DNA of 64,000 nt, from the NCBI RefSeq assembly GCF_000485595.1, contig NW_014577311.1:106686-170685 (forward strand). The letters are read 5' to 3'. A model generated the notes under the pieces. It did no database searches. It was not told the DNA's origin and saw nothing but the letters and a program-made list of their open reading frames with translations. This DNA comes from Priapulus caudatus (taxonomy: Eukaryota; Priapulida; Priapulimorpha; Priapulimorphida; Priapulidae). Of the stretch, positions 24,101 to 35,089 are shown piece by piece (the stretch's first letter is position 1; each line of letters begins with the position of its first letter). The position numbers and the translations under genes are program-made.

Positions 24101-25265
24101 TTCCTGGTCACGTACTTGGAACTTGCAGTACCTGTATCTGTGAACAGAAAACATTAGTTATAAGTTGAAGATGATCCTATATCAGAAGAATTACTGCCTG
24201 AAAGCTCTGGAGCATACAGAAATAACAAAGGTTAACAACGAGAGACTCTGTGGCTCAGTGGTAGGCATCGTGCACTGTCCACCAAATGCTGTGAGTTCAA
24301 ACCCCGGCCGGGGTAATGAATTTTCTCAAGGTGTAAAAACCTGGCTCTCAACATTGGAGACTGAATCTCCCGTGGCTCGGATGACCACGTAAAATGGCGG
24401 TCCCGTCTCCAGAAATGCTAGCCAATAGGGACGTAAAAGAACCACTGAGGGTGCAAAGGAACTCTGGCTGTGACCACCCTCAGTGCCATTTGGCTAAAAA
24501 GCTGACTACCTGGCTTTACCCAAGCTAGGTCACACCTCATGGCTAGTTATAGCCCGTTGCCTCGATGCCAAATTTGGATACTGCAACGTACTACAACAGA
24601 AACAGAAACCAAGCTATTAATAAAAGCAAAAGGCCCATAGAAAAGCCACGTACCTGTACCAGGTACCTGTCTGTAAATGATAAAGGTCAATTTAGGTATT
24701 CCCATAGAGTGGTTGTAATAACCAGATTTGTCTGCATTAATTGTTATTTATATACTAAGTAGGCTATCATTTCGTGAATACCATTATCTGATGATGTTCT
24801 TAGCTTTGCTATAAAACATTTTGACTGGATCATGTTTCCTTCCTTGTCAAGCCAGTGTTTTCTGTGGTACATCTTTATAAGCTTTTCTACATTTTCATTC
24901 GCTAGCCGTACCACACAGCATGTTGTATTCATTACACTGTCACTGAGCCGCGATTTACTTCCTTCGCCTTCTGTTGTACAGGATTGCGTCCCACTACTAG
25001 TAGTAGTAGTACTTGCACTAGCAGTAACTGTTGATCTTGCAACGTTTGCTACAGTCACAGTGAGTACAGAGTCTGAGACTGAAGATTCCGGAACGTTTTT
25101 TAACTGTTTCGTTTCTGGTCGATGCCGAAAGTGAAAACAATTAAAACCTCCAGATTCTATAAATTGAGAAAAGTAATTTCTTAGATCGGACGATCTATAA
25201 TAAGGAGGAATATTCCCAATAATACATAAAACAAGCGATGCATTAGTTTCGATGGGGGCAGACAT
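21122..25265 (-). CDS. GPATCH3: G-patch domain-containing protein 3
   Basis: Eight coding exons on the minus strand, 25265-24782, 24137-23903, 23741-23549, 23271-23097, 22734-22653, 22155-22002, 21894-21767 and 21320-21122, give 549 residues in uninterrupted phase (human about 525). Signatures in order are an N-terminal RRM-like block (SSDLRNYFSQFIESGGFNCF, then HFRHRPE), WLDKEGNMIQSKC, PPPVMPQGNVGTPV, LQFPKSRSNRRYGNVP, EEWDRYESFHNDVTSQDRT, a WEKGGPGLVWHTDA block, FDERTADEWDVDMSVWYE and a G-patch at about 442-486 (GFGRKIMEHHGWKEGQGLGK). The C-terminus has KWRDEMTFVK. G-patch proteins typically bind nucleic acid or DEAH helicases; vertebrate GPATCH3 is linked to regulation of antiviral signalling and transcription. 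An odd point is a Ser/Thr/Val-rich low-complexity insert (about residues 60-95) in exon 1. Confidence 0.95.
22816..22856. mobile_element. TCARGAG-family mini-palindrome, TSD TAGTA
   Basis: A 15-bp arm TCAGGAGTGTATCAA, an 11-bp loop and the exact complement, 41 bp in all. The 5-bp direct repeat TAGTA flanks it (22811-22815 and 22857-22861). It lies in a GPATCH3 intron and has the same arm sequence as 34731-34762. Confidence 0.85.
24241..24570 (+). mobile_element. tRNA-derived SINE
   Basis: The head carries RNA polymerase III promoter boxes with tRNA-like spacing: A box TGGCTCAGTGG (24251-24261) and B box GAGTTCAAACC (24293-24303). The body that follows has CTCGGATGACCACG and GGTCCCGTCTCC, which resembles the conserved core of some widespread animal SINEs (unverified). 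The acceptor stem does not close, so it is not a functional tRNA. It lies in GPATCH3 intron 1, antisense to the gene. Confidence 0.75.
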
Positions 25266-26640
25266 CTTGGACCAACGACAACTACCAGGAACTGACGTCG
25301 TATCGCCTATCGGGTCGATCGGTGGTGTGTGCTCACATATTTGGGCAATACTGCATCGTTAACAACGATATATTTGTCATAATACATAAGAAGAAAGCGT
25401 AACATGATCACAAATAATTAAAAACTTGTATATATTGAGTACACCTAAGAACAGACCGACATTCTGCGGGCAATAATCTCTGGCTTTATACTCGCACCCC
25501 TTGCACTATTACCCGCTACCGCGAATAGGCTCACCCAAAAAGCGGAACACCCGCAACAAAAACAAATGACTCACTCGTCTCCCAGCCACAGCCAGTCGGC
25601 TTATTCAACTGAGGAGAACTTGTCATTTAGCGGTAGGTGATATTTTCCATAATAATTATCGCGTAACGGTTTACTGGTTTGGAGCTCTATGCTACGTGGA
25701 ATGTTCTTTGATAAAACACCATCACTGGGGCATTGGCGAGCACCACGAAATCGTTAGTTGTGCGATCAATGAGAGACGTATGTAATACTAATAGTAATTG
25801 GTAATACTAATACTAATAGTACTAAATACATCTTTATGTTAGCCGGCACAATCCTATTCCTAGGCTATACTGCCTATAGTGAATGTGATTGTCATGGGCA
25901 ATGGCTCGGTACTTTGCGTTAAGCGTAGCAATTAGCGTTGCCATTCAAGTTAACGCACGCATTTGTAACGGAACTGAGTATTGAATCATTAAGTCGTGCG
26001 CTCGTGAGGAAATGGCACGACCCTGCATCTAGAATCTAGATACAATAACGCAACCCATTCTCGAAATTCAAAAATTCTCCAATACATGCAGGCCGAGTAT
26101 GTGAATCAAATTTATTTCTTTATTGAGTAAGTGATTCTTGATGGGCACAGTGACGTCAGACTCATTAACTACACAACTGACCAACATCTTTCTCCTTCCT
26201 CGTTTGTTACTGTCTCTTGGACTATCAATAATGTTCTTTAATATCAGGTTATGAGGTTAACAGATAATGTAAGTATAAGTTTAAGCGAACTTCTACTAAG
26301 CTCATGCACTCAGGAGGTGGTAAATCTGTGTGCTTCAAACACTGCTCAGTCCTGACCATTCATTGTTATTATTAAAAGATTATATCATCACTAACCCAAT
26401 CCACGAATAAAAAACATTCAAGCTGGCCAATTCTTTAATTAGAACTGCGTGAAAGCCAAAACACACTTTAGCAACATTGACCACTAGTAACGTCTTGGAA
26501 AATTAAAAACAGCTGTTTCTAATAAGCAGTTGCATGCGCATGTGATAATGTCAAGTAACATTATAATGCCTACCGGTATATAACAGTTTACATTGTTTGT
26601 GATTTTCAATATATGATTGTGTACAGCTGTTTTCATTTTC
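25266..26640. other. Start of 9.8-kb gene desert; GPATCH3 upstream region
   Basis: Upstream of the GPATCH3 start. No coding segment is recognised, and no inverted-repeat element with clear ends was seen in this part. Confidence 0.45.
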
Positions 26641-26658
26641 CATTCTATTATATTACAT

Positions 26659-26959
26659 CAGGGTTCGAAATTAACGGGAGTCCGGAGTCAAATATTTCCC
26701 CCTGAAAATTCTGCCATACTACCTAGTTCGTTCCAGAGCGTGGCCTCGTGGAAATACCGTATTTTTTCAGCTAATATCCAAAGAAAATTTGACAGACGTG
26801 CAACCGCATGAATCTTAAAAATAAGCACATGCGTTATTGTTAATATCTTTAAATTTGAACCTCAGACTGCAGACTCCCTCATTTTGCTGCGGACTCTCTC
26901 TTTTTGAGGGTAGGGAGTCCGTTGGACTCCCGTGTTGCATCCGTTAATTTCTACCCCTG
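26659..26959. mobile_element. hAT-like MITE, ends CAGGGTTCGAAATTAACG
   Basis: The left end CAGGGTTCGAAATTAACGG and the right end (CAGGGGTAGAAATTAACGG on the opposite strand) match closely; GGGAGTCC/GGACTCCC occurs subterminally. TTACAT flanks both sides (26653-26658 and 26960-26965). hAT elements make 8 bp, so the duplication has probably decayed. Confidence 0.7.
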
Positions 26960-27785
26960 TTACATTGTACATTATTTGTGTTTACACTTTACAGTAAGTA
27001 TCCTATCATTTCTCAGCTACTAGCCAAAGCTTAATATTCTCACAAGCTGGATGTGTGTATTTTTGCAGTTTGCTGCTGTCTACAGCTGAGACCACTTTAA
27101 TCACAGGCGTTCTCAGCAAGGTGTGGCGTGTGTGTATTTACTTCTCTGCTGCTTTTGCTCAAGTTTCACCATGTGGCTGCTAGTTTTTTGTGTGTGGCGG
27201 CATCCAGTTGCTGCAATGTTCCGTGCGGCCAGCAGTTTAGTGCGTGGTGTAGCATTTCATTAACCATCACTTCTGCATATACAACTCCAGATGCTGCAGA
27301 TCTTACTGTGCTTCATCTTGCTGCTTGTGTGTATATATGCAAGCTAGCATCGTGTTTATTGAATACAGCAGGTATTTGGGGAACTGGGTAAAATCTGCCT
27401 GGGCAATAAACGTGGCGGTATAAATATTTCGAGTCCAGACACTTAACATGTTGGATGGTCAGTTAGAGTGGTGCTGGGTGAAGCTCTAGCTAGATAGTAT
27501 ATATATGTTTTTTCATGAGATGTGCCCTGTCATTGGTCAGAGATATCCAATCTGCAGGCATGCACTATAAAAACAGATGTGTTTACCGGTTTGGACGAAC
27601 TTGCATTTCGAGTAGCATTCTGAGTAGCATCAAATAGAGTTGACTGCATGTATCAGTATCTCATCATCTACTTTTATACTAATTGCAAATAATGCAAACG
27701 TGTGTACACTGTTTAAGCGCACACATATTTAGTATTCTCTACACACATTGCATTTCATACTTGCAAATCTTACACCTACACTTAA

Positions 27786-28275
27786 AGGCTCACAATGCGC
27801 ATCCAAACGCTAATTTCTCCAGTACTAGACTATAGCAAATACTTCGTGTCATGCATAATCACACTACCTTATGGCAAAATAAACTCTAGTTCCTCCCATT
27901 TCACTGCGCGTTTGCTTAAAACCCACAAGAAAGAGGTGAGAAAACTGGCATTCTGGCGCAAACGCCGACTGTTTCCCAAACAAAATAGCCTCGAAGTGGT
28001 GACGTGACGTCACATGTTTTTATCTTTGCTGCGCCCGTACCGCTGTACCGCGGTACCGCTGCACGGTTGCTTGGAGATTGGGGAAACTGTCAACAACATC
28101 GGAGAATTTCAACAACATTGGAGGTATTTTCAAAATACCTTTTATAAGACAACGTGCAGTGAAATTGGAGGAACTAGAGTTTATTTTGCCATAAGGTAGT
28201 ATGATTATGCATGACACGAAGTATTTGCTAGTCTAGTACTGGAGAAATTAGCGTTTGGATGCGCATTGTGAGCCT
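27786..28275. mobile_element. TTAA-flanked element with long inverted repeats, family B copy 1
   Basis: Ends AGGCTCACAATGCGCATCC and complement continue as inverted repeats of about 130 bp (containing GCTAATTTCTCCAGTACTAG). TTAA flanks it at 27782-27785 and 28276-28279. Its core holds CCGCTGTACCGCGGTACCGC. A second copy, cut by the window end, starts at 63686. Confidence 0.85.
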
Positions 28276-28279
28276 TTAA

Positions 28280-29760
28280 GACAAGCCTACATCATGTACA
28301 CACCTCAATCCTCGAATGCATGCATGCTCGCATGCACATGCATGAACACAAGTATATCACCTAAAGGCTAAACTGTTCACACCCACATATCTCGTACACT
28401 ACAGATCTCTACACAATTATACCCATACATGTAAGAACATTGAGTTCCGACTAATCTCGAACATGCTCGTAGGCTAGTCAACCCTCCTTGTTGTGGTTTC
28501 TTTATCAGTTTATTGCTTGGGGCATTCATCCTCATTGATGTCTGTACGACATGAAATACGCGTTGTGGACAAGATAAGATAGAAAAGTATGGAAACTAGG
28601 CCAGCACATTGATGGTAAACCACACGCGTGTGACACAGTGCCCTTATACGTAGGAGGGTCGACATGGAAATAATAATACGCAGCTGCTACCATACCTGTT
28701 CATTATAATAATAAAAAAATCATCAGCTCCCTACATTAGGTATATAAATATTTAAAACGCCATATCCTTGTTGCTCATTGCAACCAAAACCGGATAGAAA
28801 AATGGGTACATTCCCTCAGTACTATTTATCCCAGTTCAGTGAGGAGTACTTGAAAGCAAGGTCACATAAATTTGCCTTAGATTCATTTCAACGAAAGAAT
28901 TTACTTTCACCTTGAAAGACCTTCATCCAATTCACCAGCTCTAGGTTATCGGTGAACATAACTATATTTTTTTCTGATGAACAATCTGTTCAAAGATTCT
29001 AAACCACAGATCTTGTGGGACCACTGTGGGAATATGTATCATATTCGATCAACATTATCTTACATGATTTATTTTAAGTGGTTTGTGCCACCATGAACAG
29101 TTATCAACGTTCAGGGTTCACGTTTTGTAGATAGTCACGTTCATAGTTGTCTTTCGTTGGTTAGCTCATGTCTGTAATGTGCAGCCTACGTCGTGGCACT
29201 GGTACATGTTGGTGAGAGTGCTGGTGTTTGTCTTCAATAGCAGCTACGCCCTGAACAGTTAATATTATAATGTTCAAAGATGTAGAATGCTGGGCAAATA
29301 AGATACCCCTGGTGCGAAAGGGAAGGGAGAGGAGAGGCGAAATAGAGACTCAGTGAGGGGGTCACAGTGGGGGACAGTAAAAGAGGAGGAGTCGAGAGGG
29401 TGCAAAAACTACTTCAAATGGTAATGTAGGCCATCGTATATAAAGATGTAGAACGTGGTTTTCATTTTAAGACTCGAATCCAAGTAGCATGACATCTTGT
29501 GAAAATGGGTCATTAGGGCTTGATCTTCGTATCTGAATACTCTCTCTGTATGATTTAAAATTTTCTCGTGTACGTTTCTGGCAAATTTTATTGTCTGGCA
29601 TGTGACTTGGTTAGATTGTTAAATCTTCTTTATTGCATCATTGAAGTTTATTTTAAACTGAAATGATTTGATATATGCTTTTCTGCACGTGTGCGCTCTG
29701 GAATGTCCGCTTGTCTGCTTCTCCGGTTGTCTGCGCGTTTCTGCTCTATGGATTTATTGA
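28280..29760. other. Intergenic sequence, nothing recognised
   Basis: No conserved reading frame, RNA gene or element boundary found. Confidence 0.4.
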
Positions 29761-29793
29761 CATGATGTACGGAATATCCTCCTCGTAGGCATG

Positions 29794-29838
29794 TATGTGC
29801 GTGCGTGCGTGCGTGCGTGCGTGCGTACGCGTGTGTCA
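29794..29838. repeat. (GTGC)n microsatellite
   Basis: A run of about nine GTGC/GTGT tetranucleotides. Confidence 0.85.
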
Positions 29839-30105
29839 TTATGCACAGAGCTGTACTCTTAGTCATAGATGTGCGCTCAGTGTTTCTGCTTGTTCCTGGA
29901 AGAGGCGCGCTCATCGCTCTCCTCACCAGAATGGTAATTGAAGCATTATTTCACTCCTAAGAAAGTATTCCATTCGACAGCTCTTCAAAGTTGGGAGTGA
30001 TGATATAGCGGTCGTTGTGCTCGTTCGTGAGATTCTTTCGGTTTTCAGTTCTTACTGTGAGTGTGCATGCAGCTGCCTCCAGCCGTATACGCTTACCCCC
30101 TTGTG

Positions 30106-30107
<2 letters not shown>

Positions 30108-30136
<29 letters not shown>
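30108..30136. repeat. (TG)n microsatellite
   Basis: About 14 TG dinucleotides. Confidence 0.9.
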
Positions 30137-30138
<2 letters not shown>

Positions 30139-30397
30139 CTCACAGCGACCGGACAGCTTTGACAGGGAGTAAGAATTGGCTGACTTACGTGTGGTGAAGA
30201 ACTAGCCGTTTTGCTCAGAAGGAAATTTGTGAATAGTGGAGGTAGAAAGTAGCAGGAGATCTGATCTCGTTGTTCAGGATTCTGTGTATTGACGTGTGAG
30301 CGAAGATTTGGGAAGCCTGCGTACCAAGCCTGTGCTTTCACTTGGTGCCCAACGTGGTGTAGGTTTTAGAGCCATACCTAAGCCATGTGAGTCCGTG

Positions 30398-30512
30398 TTG
30401 TGTGTTTTTGCGCATGCCTGCGTGCGTGCGTGTGCATGCATGTGTGGTGTGTGCGTGCATGCGTGTGCGTGCATGCGTGTGCGTGTGCGTGTGTGTTAGT
30501 GTGTGTGTGCAT
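30398..30512. repeat. Compound TG/TGCG low-complexity tract
   Basis: Imperfect GTGTGCGTGCATGCGTG repeats. His/Cys/Val-rich frames through it are artefacts. Confidence 0.8.
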
Positions 30513-31253
30513 AATGTGTCCGTCAATTATCTGGGAACACAAATGAATGTCGCACCATCGACCTAGGCAGCGCTGACTCAGGCCGGAGATGCGAGCCAAT
30601 ATAGTCTGACTCATTCCCCAGTGAGACCCCTACCAGGCACTCAAATATCCGAGTATCACATATCACGTATGTGAGGCCAGTAGCCTCCCCACAAGCACAG
30701 AGCTTCCTTCGTAGTGTAAGTAACTATAGCGTACTTCCTTGGTCGTTAGAAAACAAACGAGGGATTCTGCTTGTACTGGTGTGTAAAATAATGTGATCAT
30801 TGGGATGAGGATGCGACTATTGTTAATTGAACATCTTCTGTATCTGGTCAACCCACCTGAATCCTCAAGACTGCATATCTGCGCACATCACATAGGATTA
30901 TGAAGGTTATACTTAGATTATAGTACTCGGAGTCGATGTTATTGTTTATATAATTAAGTTTGATGGCAGTGCACATGCCTTTATTGATGCGCTTAGCTGC
31001 ATAAGCTCTGCTGATTCATTTTTTTATGCCACAGCATTTTTTAAGTATTGTTGAGTCATTGCGGAATTAATTGAAGCTGGTAAACATTGAGGTTTCGTCG
31101 TGAGTGTATGACGTATGGGCTTGTAATATCTATACACTGTTGTGTGCGATTTTGTAGTCGGTGTGTGAGGCTGTAGTGTTCAATAATTATGTATTGTGCC
31201 GTTGCAAGGCTGCTACATGCCTGTAGTATATGTGACGTTATAGTAACATATAG

Positions 31254-31293
31254 TCAAGAGCATATAAAGAAGGCCTTCTTTATATGCTCTTGA
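31254..31293. mobile_element. TCARGAG-family perfect 40-bp palindrome, TSD TATAG
   Basis: TCAAGAGCATATAAAGAAGG is followed directly by its exact 20-bp complement, with no loop. The 5-bp direct repeat TATAG flanks it at 31249-31253 and 31294-31298. It shares its arm with 37244-37282. Confidence 0.85.
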
Positions 31294-32299
31294 TATAGTA
31301 TAACAGCTCAAGGTTGTAAGTGTAACGATGTAAGCGCGTGCTTCTGTAGTAAGTATATGATACTGATATACGTAGGTGGAAGTAACGGAACTGAGTGTTA
31401 CTAAGTTAAATGTAATGTGTTCGGAGCGCTGTAGTGTTTGTATGAGGATGTACTAGTGAGTGAGGAATCGTTGTAGGGTGTAATTTTGCGGTAAGTGCAC
31501 GATGCCGGCATAAGTGTGCGTGGTGGTCAATGGTAGAGAAACAGCCGGTTCTTAAGCGACACGCTGTCAGCTGGCCATCAATTCACGGGGATTTCACAGT
31601 AATTGGTAGCAATTGATGGAAACGATGATTTAGCTAAAGTGCTGGAGCCTGGAATATAGTTTGCGTCGCGCGCTGGTTGGCAGCTGGCATTTTGATGCTT
31701 GTCTGTCCGTGCCATCGCGGTGCGGGCGGCGGCTGCGGGGATCCGTGTTTGATGGAAATGCACGCCCAGTGTGAGTGGAGAGGCTAGTAATGACGTTGTC
31801 CCGGCCGAAAATAATCATCAGCTAATTGAATTCATCGTGCAGAAGTCCCTTCCTTCATTTGTGCCCAGCCGGTGGCTACTCTGTATTGCGTCATGCTGCC
31901 ATAACGCCGAATAACACAAGCCATTTAGCAAGGAATATGAGTGCAATCCATTTAGTAAGGATGTGAGTGTAATCCTCTATCACAGCGCAATTTCCTGAAG
32001 AAGCTGTATACATACAGGTCTATATGCGCGATGCTGACCCGACCAATCGCTCAAATCAAGCAAGTTTAGTGACTGATTGGTGGTATATTGAGTGGTTGGT
32101 GGTGACGCACTTGCGTCCCGGTTGTAAAGGGTAGCAGTCAGTCCGTGGGCGCGCATCCATTGAGTGCAGGACGGGTGTTGGCGTTTGTTGGAGACGTCTG
32201 CGTGGTCTTTAGGCAACTCTAGATACACTAATGTAAGTTGTAACCCAAATGTAGTTCACCCTACTCTGTAGTCTGTTGTGTTACGTTGTTGTAGCTATT

Positions 32300-32490
32300 T
32301 GTGTCTATATTATTGTATCTATGGTGTCTATATTATTGTATCTATTGTGTCTACATTATTGTATCTATTGTGTCTACATTATTGTATCTATTGTGTCTAC
32401 ATTATTGTATATATTGTGTCTACATTATTGTATCTATTGTGCCTACATTATTGTAGCTATTGTGTCTACATTATTGTATCAATTATAAGG
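32300..32490. repeat. 23-bp minisatellite, about eight units
   Basis: Units of CTACATTATTGTATCTATTG plus TGT, with small changes. The YCVYIIVSIV-type peptide repeats in two frames come from this array. Confidence 0.9.
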
Positions 32491-32559
32491 CAGTTCGTGC
32501 GGATTGCTACTGCTGCGTTATATTGTTCAGCCGTTACGCGATATTGTAAATACATATGA

Positions 32560-33164
32560 TCAAGAGTAGATAATAGGGAAGGAGTGTGACTTCAATAAAC
32601 AAGGGAAATTCGTCATTTACTAGCCTTAGAATACCTACGATTTACTACGCGTAACTCAACCAACTTGAGCTTAAATCGTACACAGTACATTCGTCTAGCA
32701 TCGTGCGAAATCGTTTTCTCGTATACACCCGCAATCCGGAGATACAGGCTAAAACGTACGACACGATTTTCCATTATGTTGCCAGCAAACTGAATGTGTA
32801 AACCGCCTAACTCGAAACAAAAGGCAGCTGTAAATAGGTCAAAGATTAGCTCTGCGAGCCACACCGCATCGCTGAGGGCGCAAGAGTCGTTAGTAGCTGC
32901 CTTTTGTTTCGAGTTATGCGATTTACACATTCAGTTTGCTGGCAACATAATAGAAAATCGTGTCGTACGTTTTAGTCTGTATCTCCGTATTGCGGCTGTA
33001 TACGAGGAAACGATTTCGCACGATGCTAGGCGAATGTACTGTGTACGATTTGAGCTCAAGTTGGTTGAGTTACGCGTAGTAAATCGTAGGTATTCTAAGG
33101 CTAGTAAATGCCGAATTTCCCTTGTTCATTGAAGTCACACTCCTTCCCTATTATCTACTCCTGA
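32560..33164. mobile_element. TCARGAG-family long foldback, TSD TATGA
   Basis: Arms of about 270 bp are near-exact inverted copies around a 66-bp spacer (32830-32895). The left tip is TCAAGAGTAGATAATAGGG; the right tip, on the opposite strand, is TCAGGAGTAGATAATAGGG. So both tip variants of the family occur in one element. TATGA flanks it at 32555-32559 and 33165-33169. Mirror-image ORFs in the arms are a consequence of the palindrome. Confidence 0.88.
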
Positions 33165-33170
33165 TATGAT

Positions 33171-33376
33171 CAAATATATCCTGACTATGGTCTGTAGCTC
33201 CAAGAAAATACATCAAATATATCCTGACCATGGTCTGTAACTCCAAGAAAATACATCAAATATATCCTGACCATGGTCTGTAGCTCCAAGAAAATACATC
33301 AAATATATCCTGACCATGGTGTGTAGCTCCAAGAAAATACATTAAATATATTCTGCCCTCGGTCTAGCTCCAAGAA
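33171..33376. repeat. 43-bp minisatellite, about five units
   Basis: Units begin CAAATATATCCTGACCATGG and end CCAAGAAAATACAT. The array starts immediately after the right TSD of the foldback at 32560-33164. Confidence 0.9.
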
Positions 33377-33379
33377 ACG

Positions 33380-34725
33380 GTCATATATCGAAAGACCGTT
33401 GTTTATTGACGTTGGTCTCGCAGCATGGTCGGGCTACTCCCAATCGAATCTATTTGCGTGTTGGACGCAACGATATCATGTACATGCGTTTGTATGTGTG
33501 GGTATAAGGTCCCTTCGCGTGTGTTATATGAAAACGTGACACATCGATCGGTGCCGTTGACGGCATATGCGATGTTGTTTGTGATACATTGTATAATTGC
33601 ACCTGCCAAGCATCCAGCCGTGTACACCCAGCCCAGTGGAGCGTGTCCCCCGCTTTCAGTGCTAGTGTTAGTCAACAGACTCTACACTTACCGCGCTGGC
33701 ATTCAGTTTTAAACCGACGGTTGGCGGTGCACGTGGCGCCCGCTCTACCTACGCACCGGCTGCTGGCAACGCGACTATATATATATCCTGTTATTGCGCG
33801 ACTCGCCTGTCACATCCTAATAGTGCGTGCCGAAGATCCTGTTATCTTCAAGTCAACACCCAAGACGAGAATTCTGTGTCATTGGGTGGAGTGAAAGCTG
33901 CAGCTGCCGTGCCTGGAGGGCGACGACGGAGTAGCAGACGCTATTATTTGCTGTGTAAATAGTACGGTGAAAGTCTGACAGCTTACCTAAGGAACGTCGT
34001 TCTGCCTAGCCCAGTAGAGCTGTGAGCGTGACACAGTTCCACTGAAGATTTTAGTGGATGTAGTTGTAGTGGTATGTTTAATCTCAGAAGTGAATAAAAA
34101 CACAATCCTGTTTTATACGCTTCTGATATTATTACGGTTGCCTTGATCTATCATATCGTTCATATCAGTTGATAATGGTGCCAACTCTGACTTCGTTTCA
34201 AAAACAAACAATCTCTCGAGCGAAGACTGTTTACATAGGATTAGGGCAGCTGAAATTAGATCCAAGGCTGGCAGGAAATGTACCACGTAGTTGTGCATGT
34301 TACACAAACCATGGCTCTACATGGCTAGTTTATTCTACAGCAACGTTGCAAGTTTGAAACTGCCAGTTTAGCTGATTGTTTGTCCGGATGATGGGCACGT
34401 ATGTATGTGTACCTGTGTACGTGCTGCAGTGTACGAATTTCTACAGCGTTAATTAGCCCAATTACAGGTAAAGATCACAGTCGTGAACGCACACCACAGA
34501 ACACAGTCGTGCTCGATTGGTTACATTGCGTATAAATGATAGCATATCTCTCGGTGGGTGCTGTCAGTAAATTAGGTAACACGTCAACACGAATTGCTAA
34601 TTGCTGTTAAAACGCCCATAACTTGCTAGTATGGTGAAGTTTATACTATTGGGACATGTAAGAATTTGCGTATGAATCGTTTTTAAGGATGTATGCTTGC
34701 TCGAGTGAGTCCGTGTGCGCATACA
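33380..34725. other. Intergenic sequence upstream of the myosin gene
   Basis: No recognised exon. ORFs here (for example 33425-33712) show no family motif. Confidence 0.4.
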
Positions 34726-34730
34726 TGTAA

Positions 34731-34762
34731 TCAGGAGTGTATCAATATTGATACACTCCTGA
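34731..34762. mobile_element. TCARGAG-family perfect 32-bp palindrome, TSD TGTAA
   Basis: TCAGGAGTGTATCAAT plus its exact complement, without a loop. TGTAA flanks it at 34726-34730 and 34763-34767. It is the smallest member and lies about 330 bp upstream of the myosin start codon. Confidence 0.85.
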
Positions 34763-35089
34763 TGTAATCATGAAGCTACTCGGAGATGGAGAAGGTATAA
34801 AAGAACAGGGAGAGGATGAACAAGAGATGAGGGGGAGATGGAAATGGGAAGGGGAGATGAACGTCATCGAACGGAGAAACAGAGATGCTGTGGGAAACCA
34901 CGGCCAGAGAAAACATATATACATATATATTTTATTATGTGATGATCTATCAAAGTATAGATATCGAATAATTATATCAATATCAATAATTGGCATAGCA
35001 TCTAAATTTTGCATTGTCACTACAAATTTGTTCTTGTTTGTGATGATTCAGCTCTGACTGAGTGAGATTTCACTGCTAAGCCTGGTGTG

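Noticed and set aside
24241-24315. tRNA gene
   Set aside because: A and B boxes are present, but the acceptor and anticodon stems do not form. The sequence continues as a SINE body.
32276-32559. ORFs with repeated YCVYIIVSIV peptides
   Set aside because: They arise from a 23-bp minisatellite read in two frames.
32613-33132. Mirror-image ORFs as paralogous genes
   Set aside because: Same reason: inverted arms of the TCARGAG foldback at 32560-33164.
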